Source of the DNA: Shimia sagamensis
GTDB taxonomy: Bacteria; Pseudomonadota; Alphaproteobacteria; Rhodobacterales; Rhodobacteraceae
Direction of reading: 5' to 3'
Length of the DNA stretch: 64,000 bases
NCBI RefSeq assembly: GCF_900182745.1
Contig: NZ_FXTY01000009.1
Span: 1-64,000, forward strand
Of this stretch, positions 1 to 8,233 are shown piece after piece. Made by a program: the position numbers and the translations under genes. The notes below the pieces were generated by a model. That model was not told the DNA's origin and did no database searches. It saw only the letters and a list, made by a program, of their open reading frames with translations. Numbering within the stretch: position 1 is the first letter of the stretch; each line of letters starts with the position of its first letter.

Positions 1-111
1 ATCCTGCGCAAGATTGCTGAGAACGACTATGGCGCCCTGGGTGATACCAGCACACTGGCCGATCCCGGCGTGGTCGATGATCTCATCGAAAATCGCATGA
101 ACAAAGGGTAA
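1..111 (+). CDS. acs: Acetyl-CoA synthetase, C-terminal end (partial)
   Basis: Only the last 36 codons are in the window, read in frame 1 and ending in TAA. They run from [20 protein letters not shown] to a short tail ending NRMNKG. This matches the extreme C-terminus of AMP-forming acetyl-CoA synthetases, just after the conserved SGK region whose lysine is acetylated in known family members; that lysine lies outside the window. The enzyme converts acetate, ATP and CoA to acetyl-CoA, AMP and PPi. The following genes (adenylate kinase, DUF4212 and sodium symporter) support an acetate operon. The identification rests on a short stretch plus context. Confidence 0.8.
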   Translation: MLRKIAENDYGALGDTSTLADPGVVDDLIENRMNKG

Positions 112-115
112 GCGC

Positions 116-799
116 ATGTTGGATACAGTCAAAACAAGCGCCCCTGTCCTGATCTTGCTCGGGCCCCCTGGGGCCGGGAAAGGCACTCAGGCGCGGATGC
201 TGGAGAACCAATTTGGTTTGGTACAGCTGTCTACTGGCGATCTGTTGCGTGCGGCTGTGGCGGCGGGTACCGAAGCCGGTAGGGCCGCGCGGGCGGTGAT
301 GGATGCAGGCGATCTGGTCTCTGATGAGATTGTGATTGCCATCCTGCGCGACCGCCTGAAAGACGCAGATTGCGCCAAAGGTGTGATCCTTGACGGGTTC
401 CCACGCACCGGTGCGCAAGCTGAAGCCTTGGACGCATTGCTGGCTGACAGTGGTCAGCGCATCAATGCCGCCATCAGCCTAGAGGTGGAAGACAACGCCA
501 TGGTGAGCCGGATTTCTGGCCGCTTTACCTGTGGTGATTGCGGCGAAGGCTACCACGACAGCTTTAAACAACCGGCCAAAGACGGCGTGTGTGATCAGTG
601 TGGAAGCGCTGACTTCAAGCGCCGTGCGGATGACAACGCGGAAACCGTTGCCAGCCGACTGGAGGCGTACCACGCGCAGACCGCGCCTTTGATTGCTTAC
701 TACGACGGCAAAGACGCGCTGAAGAAAGTGGATGCGATGGGCGCGATTGACGCCATTGCCAAAGAACTGAGCGCGATCGTTTCTGAAACGACCGCATGA
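116..799 (+). CDS. adk: Adenylate kinase, zinc-type LID
   Basis: This 227-residue protein interconverts ATP + AMP and 2 ADP in the cytoplasm. The P-loop GPPGAGKGT is at residues 16-24, followed by the STGDLLR AMP-binding segment and DGFPRT. The LID carries four cysteines (C139, C142, C159, C162) in two CxxC pairs, the structural zinc site seen in many bacterial adenylate kinases. The ATG lies 4 nt after the acs stop, with a purine-rich stretch inside the acs end as ribosome site. Its place between acs and the acetate symporter suggests it recycles AMP made by the synthetase. The usual housekeeping adk sits in the ribosomal-protein cluster, so this may be a second copy; that cannot be checked here. 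Confidence 0.93.
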   Translation: MLDTVKTSAPVLILLGPPGAGKGTQARMLENQFGLVQLSTGDLLRAAVAAGTEAGRAARAVMDAGDLVSDEIVIAILRDRLKDADCAKGVILDGFPRTGAQAEALDALLADSGQRINAAISLEVEDNAMVSRISGRFTCGDCGEGYHDSFKQPAKDGVCDQCGSADFKRRADDNAETVASRLEAYHAQTAPLIAYYDGKDALKKVDAMGAIDAIAKELSAIVSETTA

Positions 800-870
800 G
801 GGAAAGCACTGCGCGTCCCTAGCTGGGCGCGTCGGTGTGGAGGAACGGAACCGAGAGGGAGGAGACATTA

Positions 871-1131
871 ATGTCTGACAACTCATCCAACGACGCATAT
901 TGGAAAGCCAATGTGCGCATCATTTTGATCAGCCTCGTGATTTGGGCGCTGGTCTCTTTTGGGTTTGGCATTCTGCTGCGCCCAATGCTTGCGGGGATCT
1001 CCGTGGGCGGGTCTGATCTGGGCTTCTGGTTTGCCCAGCAAGGATCGATCCTGGTCTTCCTGGCGCTGATCTTCAACTACGCCTGGCAGATGAACAAACT
1101 CGACATCGCCCACGGCGTTGACGAAGAATAA
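871..1131 (+). CDS. DUF4212 small subunit of sodium:solute symporter
   Basis: An 86-residue membrane protein with two hydrophobic segments (about residues 16-36 and 50-72). DUF4212 proteins are always found just before a large SSS-family transporter and are regarded as its small subunit. The ATG at 871 follows a strong GGGAGGAG ribosome site. An in-frame GTG at 835 would add 12 residues that do not look like the family and lacks a good ribosome site. The next gene begins 17 nt downstream, so the two are surely co-transcribed. The substrate is probably acetate or another short carboxylate, inferred from the preceding acs. Confidence 0.88.
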   Translation: MSDNSSNDAYWKANVRIILISLVIWALVSFGFGILLRPMLAGISVGGSDLGFWFAQQGSILVFLALIFNYAWQMNKLDIAHGVDEE

Positions 1132-1148
1132 TAAGGATCTGAGGGACA

Positions 1149-2936
1149 ATGAGCCAATTCGCAATCAACCTGCTGTTTGTGGGCGCGTCATTCGCGCTTT
1201 ACATCGGCATCGCGATTTGGGCCCGCGCTGGGTCCACATCTGAATTTTACGCCGCAGGTCGCGGCGTTCACCCGGTCACCAATGGTATGGCGACAGCGGC
1301 GGACTGGATGTCCGCAGCCTCGTTTATCTCCATGGCTGGCCTCATCGCCTTTACCGGCTATGACAACTCTTCCTTCCTGATGGGCTGGACCGGTGGCTAC
1401 GTGCTACTGGCGTTGCTGCTTGCGCCGTACCTGCGTAAGTTTGGCAAGTTCACAGTGTCGGAATTCATCGGCGATCGTTTCTATAGTCCAACCGCCCGTA
1501 TTGTGGCTGTGGTCTGTTTGATCGTGGCCTCCACCACCTACGTGATTGGTCAGATGACCGGTGTGGGCGTGGCCTTTGGCCGCTTCCTGGAGATTTCCAA
1601 CACCGCTGGTTTGCTGATCGGTGCTTGTGTGGTTTTCGCCTATGCTGTTCTTGGCGGCATGAAAGGTGTGACTTACACCCAAGTGGCCCAGTATTGCGTA
1701 CTGATCACCGCCTATACCATTCCAGCGATCTTCATCTCGCTGCAGCTGACCGGAAATCCGATCCCAGCTCTGGGCCTGTTTGGCGATCACGTTGCCTCTG
1801 GTGAGCCGCTGCTGGCCAAATTGGATGCAGTTGTGACTGAGCTTGGGTTTAAGGAATACACAGCCCACCACGCCGACACGCTGAACATGGTGCTCTTCAC
1901 CCTGTCTCTGATGATCGGTACTGCGGGTCTGCCACATGTCATCATGCGTTTCTTCACAGTGCCTAAAGTGTCTGACGCTCGTTGGTCCGCTGGCTGGGCG
2001 CTGGTGTTTATTGCTCTGCTCTATCTGACAGCCCCGGCTGTTGGTGCGATGGCGCGTTTGAACATCTCTGAGCTGATGTGGCCAAACGGCGGCATCTCTG
2101 GTGATGCTGTGACAACACAGCAGATCGAGAACGAGCCAGAGTATGACTGGATGGCCACATGGCAGAAAACCGGTCTTCTGAATTGGGAAGACAAAAATGG
2201 CGACGGCAAGATCCAGTTCTACAATGACAAGAACGAAGATCTTCAGGCGATGGCCGCGGAAAAAGGCTGGGAAGGCAATGAGCTGACCAAGTTTAACCGT
2301 GACATCCTTGTGCTTGCGAACCCGGAAATCGCAAACCTGCCGTCTTGGGTGATTGGTCTTGTGGCCGCGGGTGGTCTGGCGGCGGCGCTGTCGACTGCTG
2401 CGGGTCTGCTGTTGGCGATCTCTTCAGCCGTGTCTCACGACTTGATCAAAGGGGCGCTCAACCCGAACATTTCGGAAAAGAACGAGCTCCTGTCCGCGCG
2501 TATTGCGATGGGTGTGGCGATTGCAGTGGCAACGTGGCTGGGTCTCAACCCTCCTGGATTTGCGGCGCAAACCGTGGCCTTGGCCTTTGGTCTGGCAGCT
2601 GCATCGATCTTCCCAGCACTGATGATGGGGATTTTCTCCACCAAAGTGAACAACGTGGGCGCCGTGTCTGGCATGCTGGCAGGTTTGACCGTGACCTTGG
2701 TCTACATCTTCCTGCACAAAGGCTGGCTGTTCATTCCGGGCACCAACTCCTTCACCGATGCTGACCCACTTTTGGGTACGATTAAGTCGACCAGCTTTGG
2801 TGCCATTGGTGCAGCCGTGAACTTTGCAGTGGCTTACACTGTATCGGGCATGACCAAGCCAATTCCCCAAGAGATCAAAGATCTTGTGGAAAGCGTGCGA
2901 GTCCCCCGTGGCGCAGGTACGGCTCAGGACCACTGA
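1149..2936 (+). CDS. Sodium:solute symporter (VC_2705-type, probable acetate uptake)
   Basis: A 595-residue SSS-family transporter with about 13 hydrophobic segments. Recognisable features are the N-terminal segment with FYAAGR, the ADWMSAASF stretch and the late SLxTAAGLLLAISSAVSHD-like helix. It is the large partner of the DUF4212 protein immediately upstream and resembles ActP-type cation/acetate symporters of the VC_2705 subfamily. A hydrophilic loop of about 100 residues (around residues 315-410) contains the EF-hand-like sequence DKNGDGKIQF starting at residue 348. The ribosome site is GAGGG before the ATG. Two hairpin terminators follow the stop. Acetate specificity is inferred from neighbours, not from the sequence. 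Confidence 0.88.
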   Translation: MSQFAINLLFVGASFALYIGIAIWARAGSTSEFYAAGRGVHPVTNGMATAADWMSAASFISMAGLIAFTGYDNSSFLMGWTGGYVLLALLLAPYLRKFGKFTVSEFIGDRFYSPTARIVAVVCLIVASTTYVIGQMTGVGVAFGRFLEISNTAGLLIGACVVFAYAVLGGMKGVTYTQVAQYCVLITAYTIPAIFISLQLTGNPIPALGLFGDHVASGEPLLAKLDAVVTELGFKEYTAHHADTLNMVLFTLSLMIGTAGLPHVIMRFFTVPKVSDARWSAGWALVFIALLYLTAPAVGAMARLNISELMWPNGGISGDAVTTQQIENEPEYDWMATWQKTGLLNWEDKNGDGKIQFYNDKNEDLQAMAAEKGWEGNELTKFNRDILVLANPEIANLPSWVIGLVAAGGLAAALSTAAGLLLAISSAVSHDLIKGALNPNISEKNELLSARIAMGVAIAVATWLGLNPPGFAAQTVALAFGLAAASIFPALMMGIFSTKVNNVGAVSGMLAGLTVTLVYIFLHKGWLFIPGTNSFTDADPLLGTIKSTSFGAIGAAVNFAVAYTVSGMTKPIPQEIKDLVESVRVPRGAGTAQDH

Positions 2937-2951
2937 GCCCTTGCGCCCCCC

Positions 2952-2986
2952 TGACGGCGGGTTGTCCCCCAATCCGCCGTCATTTT
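2952..2986 (+). terminator. Rho-independent terminator after the symporter
   Basis: Perfect 9-bp arms TGACGGCGG / CCGCCGTCA enclose a 13-nt loop and are followed by TTTTAATTT. It lies 15 nt after the symporter stop and should end the acetate-uptake transcript. Confidence 0.75.
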
Positions 2987-2992
2987 AATTTG

Positions 2993-3023
2993 GTTGCCTC
3001 CGATCACGTCGGGGGCAACTTTT
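2993..3023 (+). terminator. Second tandem terminator hairpin
   Basis: Arms GTTGCCTCCGA / TCGGGGGCAAC (11 bp with one G-T pair) around a 5-nt loop, followed by TTTT. It sits six bases after the first hairpin, so readthrough into the downstream signalling genes is probably limited and those genes likely have their own promoter in 3024-3100. Confidence 0.65.
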
Positions 3024-3113
3024 CTCTTCGATGATAGTATCTTGATGTCGAAAGCACTGCTGCGGCAGCGCGCCCGATTGCCGCCCGATACCCCTGCGTG
3101 ACAAGGTGAGCCC

Positions 3114-4949
3114 ATGTCGTTAACTCATGATCAAATCACCCGTTTTTTGCGTTCTGTGCATCCTTACGACAGCCTGCCTGATGAGGCGTTGCAGGGATTG
3201 GGCGCGGCATTTGAAATTCAAGTTCTGCCCAGAGATGCGCAGATCTATCGCCTTGGGGAGACACTCAAGGGCTTGTACCTAATTTACAGTGGCACCGTTG
3301 AGGTGACCGACGAGAATGGTGTCGTGGTGTCCCATTTGGGGTTGCGCAATTCTTTCGGCGAGCGTGGGCTGCTGCGCGATGGTGTGGCTGTGACCAGCGC
3401 CCGTTGTGAGAGTGAGACCACTTTATTGATGTTGCCCGTTGCGGCGTTTCAGGACGTGCGCAGCACCGAAGGTGCCGTGCAGCGTTTCTTTGACCGGGCA
3501 GGGCCCGTGGGTCGCAAGGCACCAACCAACGATCTGGCGACGACAGAAGTGGCCACCATGATGGCACGCAAGCCGATCACGCTCACGCAAAATGACACGG
3601 TGCGAACGGCGGCACAAAAAATGCGTGACTCCGGTATTTCGTCGCTTTGTATTGCGGACGGAAAGGTGCTTGTTGGCATTGTCACCACGGGTGATTTGGT
3701 GGGCAAGGTACTGGCTGGAAACCAACCGCCTGACACAGCCGTGGCAGAGATCATGACACGATCGCCGCGCACGTTGCCGTCCTCTGCAATTGGCAGCGAT
3801 GTGCTTCATATGATGATGGAACATGGCATTGGCCATATTCCGATTGTCGATAATGACAAGCTGGTGGGCATTGTTACCCAGACCGATTTGACTCGGTTTC
3901 AGGCAGTCACCAGCGCGGAGATGGTGCGTGAGATTGCGCAAGCCGAGACGGCGGAGGAGATGGCCAAAGTCACCGCGCGTATTCCGCAGCTTTTGGCGCA
4001 ATTGGTGGGAACCGGGCATCGGCATGACATTGTCACGCGCTTGATCACCGATGTGGCCGATACCGCCACGCGGCGGTTGCTTGCGCTGGCTGAGGCCAAA
4101 TTTGGAGCACCACCGGTGCCCTATGTCTGGCTGGCCTGTGGTTCTCAAGGACGACAGGAGCAGACAGGTGTCAGTGATCAGGACAATTGCCTGATCCTGA
4201 ATGACGCGGCCACTGACGAGATGCGCGATGGCTACTTTGCCGATTTGGCCGGATTTGTCTGCGATGGGCTCAATACTTGTGGCTATGTGTATTGTCCCGG
4301 AGACATGATGGCGACAGCGGACCGGTGGCGGCAGCCGCTGCGGGTGTGGCGTAAGTATTTTGCCGGGTGGATCACGACCCCAGACCCAGAGGCGCAGATG
4401 CTGGCCAGCGTGATGTTTGATCTGCGCCCAATTGGCGGAGCGCTCAATTGTTTTGCGCGGCTGCAAAACGAAACATTGGCGGCCGCGTCACATAACTCCA
4501 TTTTTGTAGCGCATATGGCATCCAATGCGCTCAAGCATCATCCGCCGCTTGGCGTGTTGCGCGGATTGGCGACCATTCGCTCTGGCGAGCACAAAAACCA
4601 GATTGATATGAAGCACAACGGGGTAGTGCCGGTGGTCGATCTGGGCAGGTTGTGTGCCTTGCAAGGTCGGCTGACGCCTGCGAACACACGCGCGCGATTG
4701 CGAGCCGCTAGTGACGGTTCGGCGGGTATCTCGTCCTCTGGCGCAGCGGATCTGCTTAACGCGTATGACTTGATTGCGGAAATGCGGCTGGACCATCAGC
4801 TGCGGCAAATCCATGCTGGGCAGGCGCCAGACAACTACTTGTCTCCGGCGGATTTGTCAGACTTTGAACGCAGCCATCTGCGCGACGCCTTTGTGGTGGT
4901 CAAATCGCTTCAATCCGCGATTGGCCATGGGCGCGGCGCATTGAACTAA
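3114..4949 (+). CDS. cNMP-binding / CBS pair / nucleotidyltransferase protein (DUF294)
   Basis: A 611-residue cytoplasmic protein. Residues about 10-125 form a cyclic-nucleotide-binding (CAP_ED) domain. Two CBS domains follow (about 145-265, with VGIVTTGDL and VGIVTQTDL repeats). A DUF294 nucleotidyltransferase domain has the motif GSQGRQEQTGVSDQDN near residue 345, with its acidic pair intact. A substrate-binding C-terminal domain (DUF294_C) completes it. Proteins of this make-up are regularly encoded beside acs and DUF4212/symporter genes and are thought to adjust acetate metabolism by sensing nucleotides; the modified target is unknown. ATG chosen with a weak AAGGTGAG ribosome site. Confidence 0.85.
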   Translation: MSLTHDQITRFLRSVHPYDSLPDEALQGLGAAFEIQVLPRDAQIYRLGETLKGLYLIYSGTVEVTDENGVVVSHLGLRNSFGERGLLRDGVAVTSARCESETTLLMLPVAAFQDVRSTEGAVQRFFDRAGPVGRKAPTNDLATTEVATMMARKPITLTQNDTVRTAAQKMRDSGISSLCIADGKVLVGIVTTGDLVGKVLAGNQPPDTAVAEIMTRSPRTLPSSAIGSDVLHMMMEHGIGHIPIVDNDKLVGIVTQTDLTRFQAVTSAEMVREIAQAETAEEMAKVTARIPQLLAQLVGTGHRHDIVTRLITDVADTATRRLLALAEAKFGAPPVPYVWLACGSQGRQEQTGVSDQDNCLILNDAATDEMRDGYFADLAGFVCDGLNTCGYVYCPGDMMATADRWRQPLRVWRKYFAGWITTPDPEAQMLASVMFDLRPIGGALNCFARLQNETLAAASHNSIFVAHMASNALKHHPPLGVLRGLATIRSGEHKNQIDMKHNGVVPVVDLGRLCALQGRLTPANTRARLRAASDGSAGISSSGAADLLNAYDLIAEMRLDHQLRQIHAGQAPDNYLSPADLSDFERSHLRDAFVVVKSLQSAIGHGRGALN

Positions 4950-4968
4950 CAACAAAAAGGGGCCGGAA

Positions 4969-5490
4969 ATGTTTCTGGAACTGATCGCGGTAATTTTTGC
5001 AGGCATGGCCGGCGCAGGGTTGATGGCAATCATCAGCAAGGTTTCCGGCGGACGTTTGCCCAAATGGATGACACCATTGGCCGCAGGTGGGGCCATGATC
5101 GCAGCAACAATAAGCTCTGAATACAGCTGGTTCAGTCGCACCACGGAAACTTTGCCGGAGGGGTTTTCGATTGTGGAGACCGTGGAAACAACGGCGTTTT
5201 ACCGCCCTTGGACCTATGTGGTGCCTTTGACCGAACGTTTTGTGACGCTGGACACAGCTTCTGTGCAGACCAATCCGACGCAGCCAGATTTGCGGTTGGC
5301 GCAGGTCTATTTTTATGGTCGTTGGTCGCCGCTCAATCGTCTGAACGTAGGAGCCGATTGTGGCAAAGGCCAACGCGCGGCACTGACCGACGGGATTAGC
5401 TTTAATGACGGAGGCACCATCGAAGGTGCCAAGTGGGTAAACGTGCCGGACCAAGACCCGTTGCTGGATGCGATATGTGAGGTGCGGTGA
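4969..5490 (+). CDS. Conserved small membrane protein of the acetate block
   Basis: A 173-residue protein of unknown function. It has two N-terminal hydrophobic segments (about residues 3-20 and 36-52) and then a soluble, probably periplasmic, domain containing single cysteines near residues 147 and 170. It lies 19 nt after the DUF294 gene and overlaps the exonuclease start by one base, so all three are one transcript. The product appears only by its conserved position in such clusters; I recognise no domain. The ribosome site is AAAAAGGGGCCGG before the ATG. Confidence 0.72.
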   Translation: MFLELIAVIFAGMAGAGLMAIISKVSGGRLPKWMTPLAAGGAMIAATISSEYSWFSRTTETLPEGFSIVETVETTAFYRPWTYVVPLTERFVTLDTASVQTNPTQPDLRLAQVYFYGRWSPLNRLNVGADCGKGQRAALTDGISFNDGGTIEGAKWVNVPDQDPLLDAICEVR

Positions 5491-6917
5491 TGGCTAAGGG
5501 GGCAATTTTGGCGGGGTTGTCTCTGCGGTTTCGGATCTTGCTGTTCTTTGTGCTGTTGGCGCTTGGCGGTCTGGCGGTCATGCTGGGCGCGCTTTGGGTA
5601 GGCTATCGCAGCGCGCTCAGTGATGGGATTGCCAACGGGTTTTTACTGGCTGGGATCATCGGCGGGTTTGGCTTTCTGGGGCTCGCTGTGGGCATCTGGC
5701 TGTTGTTTGACGAGAACGTCGCCAAGCCGATCCAAGCACTGTCCACCACTTTGCGCGCACGGGCACATTCTGGTGTAAACGCCACGGTGGACACCCATTC
5801 GGCCCGATATTTGGGGGACCTTGCGCCTGCGGTTGAGGCCGTGAGTACGCGGTTGAGCAATGCCACAATTGATATTGCCCAAACCGTGGCGCAGGAAACT
5901 GAGACCCTGAGTTCGGATCGGGATCAGTTGACCGCCTTGTTGACTGAAATTCCGGTGGCGATCTTGTTGGTCGGGCCAGACCACCGGATAGTGCTTTATG
6001 ATGGACAGGCTGCAGGCACCTTGGCGCAAATTGCGCCACCGCGCCTGAATGCGTCGATCTTTGATTACCTGTGCAAGGAGCGGGTGTTGGATGCACATGA
6101 GCGGTTGATGCAAGAGGGGGCAGAGGTGGCATTTGAGGCCGCGTGTCCTGATGGGCGGGTGTCGTTTGATGCACGCTTAAAACCGTTGCGGGGCACGCAC
6201 AGTTATATGATCCTGATTGATGATGCCCATGCTGAGATTGCACCAGACGCAGAGCGCCCGCTGACGTTTGATTTTGAACTGTTGGGGGATCAACCAATTT
6301 CAGACCTGGCAGCGCGGCGGCTCGATCAAATCCCGTTTGTGGTGTTCGATTGTGAAACCACGGGATTGCTGCCACACAAAGACGAGCTGGTGCAACTTGG
6401 CGCGGTGCGCGTTCTGCGTGGCGAGATTGTGCATGGCGAGTCGATGGACCGGTTTATCCATCCCGGCCGTCCCATTCCGCCAGCCTCCACTAAGGTGCAC
6501 CACATCACTGACGCGATGGTGGCTTCTGCGCCGCCACCCAAATCGATTGTGGCAGAGTTCCATCACTTTGCGCGAGACGCGGTGATTGTGGCCCACAACG
6601 CACCGTTTGACATGGCATTTATGCATCGGCACGGCAATGAGATGGAGATCGACTGGCCGCAGCCAATACTGGATACGGTGCTGTTGTCAGCAGTGTTGTT
6701 TGGCACCACGGAAAAACACACGCTGGATGCGCTGTGTGAGCGATTGGACGTGGTGATCCCGGAACACTTGCGCCACACGGGGCTTGGCGATGCGCAGGCC
6801 ACGGCGGAGGTGTTGTGTCGTATGCTGCCAATGCTGGCAGCGCGGGGGCACACGACGCTGGGTGATGTGTTGGAACAGACGCGCAAACATGGGCGCTTGC
6901 TGGACGACATGAACTGA
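5490..6917 (+). CDS. Membrane-anchored 3'-5' exonuclease (DnaQ-like, DEDDh)
   Basis: A 475-residue protein. Two N-terminal transmembrane segments (about 10-35 and 47-70) lead into a HAMP-like helix and a PAS-like region (about 145-255). A DEDDh exonuclease domain begins near residue 283. Its acidic residues are seen in DCETTG, HNAPFD and HTGLGDA, so the catalytic set looks complete. The domain resembles the proofreading subunit epsilon of DNA polymerase III, but the membrane and sensor parts show it is not the replicative subunit. The start is ATG 5490, overlapping the previous stop (TGATG); a GTG at 5487 is also possible. The substrate and purpose beside acetate genes are unknown. Confidence 0.82.
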   Translation: MAKGAILAGLSLRFRILLFFVLLALGGLAVMLGALWVGYRSALSDGIANGFLLAGIIGGFGFLGLAVGIWLLFDENVAKPIQALSTTLRARAHSGVNATVDTHSARYLGDLAPAVEAVSTRLSNATIDIAQTVAQETETLSSDRDQLTALLTEIPVAILLVGPDHRIVLYDGQAAGTLAQIAPPRLNASIFDYLCKERVLDAHERLMQEGAEVAFEAACPDGRVSFDARLKPLRGTHSYMILIDDAHAEIAPDAERPLTFDFELLGDQPISDLAARRLDQIPFVVFDCETTGLLPHKDELVQLGAVRVLRGEIVHGESMDRFIHPGRPIPPASTKVHHITDAMVASAPPPKSIVAEFHHFARDAVIVAHNAPFDMAFMHRHGNEMEIDWPQPILDTVLLSAVLFGTTEKHTLDALCERLDVVIPEHLRHTGLGDAQATAEVLCRMLPMLAARGHTTLGDVLEQTRKHGRLLDDMN

Positions 6918-6926
6918 GTGGCGGGC

Positions 6927-7349
6927 CTACTTAGGCCAGATGGGAACCATAGTGCCGGTCATCAGCGCGATCTGGGTGCGGGCGTCGCTGTCGATGGCAA
7001 AGACCTCTGCCTGTACAATCACCAACCGTTTGCCAGGCTTGATCACCTTACCAATGGCTTCCAAGCGGTCTCCCTTGGCGGGCGCAAGCAGGTGGATTTT
7101 CATTTCGCTTGTGAGAACTTCGGCCTCTAAAGGCATGACAGATAACGCAGAGTAGCCCGCAGCGCTGTCGCCAATGCCAAAGGTGAGGGCCGCATGGCCA
7201 AACCCGTGCTGCTGTTTGCATTCTTCAAGAATGGGGGCGCTGAGAGTTACACTGCCGTGTGATGTCTCTGTGATGGATGCGCCAATGGTTTACATCATGG
7301 ATTGCTTGCCAAAGCTACTGTGGATTTTGGTGTTGATGTCTGGTGACAT
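6927..7349 (-). pseudogene. PaaI-type thioesterase broken by a nonsense codon
   Basis: Read from ATG 7349 (with an upstream GAGGGAG ribosome site), codons 1-19 are normal and codon 20 is TAA (plus strand TTA at 7290-7292). The same frame then continues without interruption to 6927 and encodes a clear hotdog-fold thioesterase. It includes the family segment HGFGHAALTFGIGDSAAG (the PaaI active-site helix) and the end TGTMVPIWPK. A CAA-to-TAA change would restore a family-like sequence of about 140 residues. No other start codon lies between the stop and an internal ATG at 7136, which would miss the active site. Intact PaaI enzymes hydrolyse acyl-CoA thioesters. Confidence 0.8.
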
Positions 7350-7457
7350 GGCCGTGGGCTCCCTCTCATCGCTGGCCAGCTTGAGTGCGCAAACCAAAGA
7401 GGTCAACGCGCGACGTGGCGTATTTCTTGAGAAGCAGTAAACGATTAGCCGCGCCGG

Positions 7458-8120
7458 TTAACGTGGCATGGGCAGTTGGCGTGGGGTTTGACCGGTCATG
7501 ATGGCCATGGCTTCGGATCGCATGAGGGTGGCCAAAGCAGAATCGTCGGACCGAAGGCCGCCAGTGTACGTTCCATAAGCCGGAAGGATCACGCGGTCGC
7601 TGTCAAACAAGAAGGCGGGCCGCGAGATATTGCGTAGGCGAGTTTGGACACGAACTTTGGGGTGGTAATGTCCTGAAACCTCGCCGCTTTTTCCTTTTTG
7701 TGCGATATGACGAAACGTCAACGGTGGGACCGGCAGTTCCGCCAAATGCGTGCCACCTAGGTCAACGGGCCCGGGATCATGATTGCCTTCGATCCAGACC
7801 CAGCGACGTCCAGCTTGAAGACGGGAAATCCACAGCCGATCCGCTTCTGACAGGGTCTTGGCGGCTTCGACGTCATCAAAGCTGTCGCCTAGGCAAACCA
7901 CGGAAGCCGCGTTGCTGGACTGGAGGTCATTTTCCAATCTTATCAATGTGTCACGGGTCTCATACGGCGGCATTGCGGGCCCGCCACGGCGCAAAACACG
8001 TTCGGTTTTGCCCAGATGCAAGTCGGAGACAATCAAGATGCGCTGATCTTCCCACCACAAGGCGCCTGAGCCAAGTGCCGTGAGGGTAATGCCTGCCAGA
8101 GAGAAGGTAACGCCGTTCAT
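7458..8120 (-). CDS. pdeM: Ligase-associated DNA damage response endonuclease PdeM
   Basis: A 220-residue calcineurin-like metallophosphoesterase. Metal-binding motifs are SDLHLGK, LGDSFDD, GNHD and GHYH, in the usual order. PdeM proteins accompany a DEXH helicase, an ATP-dependent DNA ligase and an exonuclease in the ligase-associated DNA damage response module; here only the helicase is next to it, 113 nt upstream. The start at 8120 (MNGVTFSLAG) fits the family; an in-frame ATG at 8189 would add 23 residues that do not resemble it. Function in DNA end processing comes from family knowledge. Confidence 0.88.
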   Translation of the reverse strand: MNGVTFSLAGITLTALGSGALWWEDQRILIVSDLHLGKTERVLRRGGPAMPPYETRDTLIRLENDLQSSNAASVVCLGDSFDDVEAAKTLSEADRLWISRLQAGRRWVWIEGNHDPGPVDLGGTHLAELPVPPLTFRHIAQKGKSGEVSGHYHPKVRVQTRLRNISRPAFLFDSDRVILPAYGTYTGGLRSDDSALATLMRSEAMAIMTGQTPRQLPMPR

Positions 8121-8233
8121 GGTATGTTCGTACGCTGACCGCCCAATTGGATCAAGAGGGCAGTTACTCCAGTTGCATAATTCGAACATTTCTCTGTCAA
8201 TTAGGCGGCTTTGTGCGCGTCAGACTTCAATAC

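Noticed and set aside
7290-7292. Programmed readthrough or recoding at the in-frame stop in the thioesterase gene
   Set aside because: The stop is TAA, which is not used for selenocysteine or pyrrolysine, and no slippery site or downstream structure was seen; a plain nonsense mutation is simpler.
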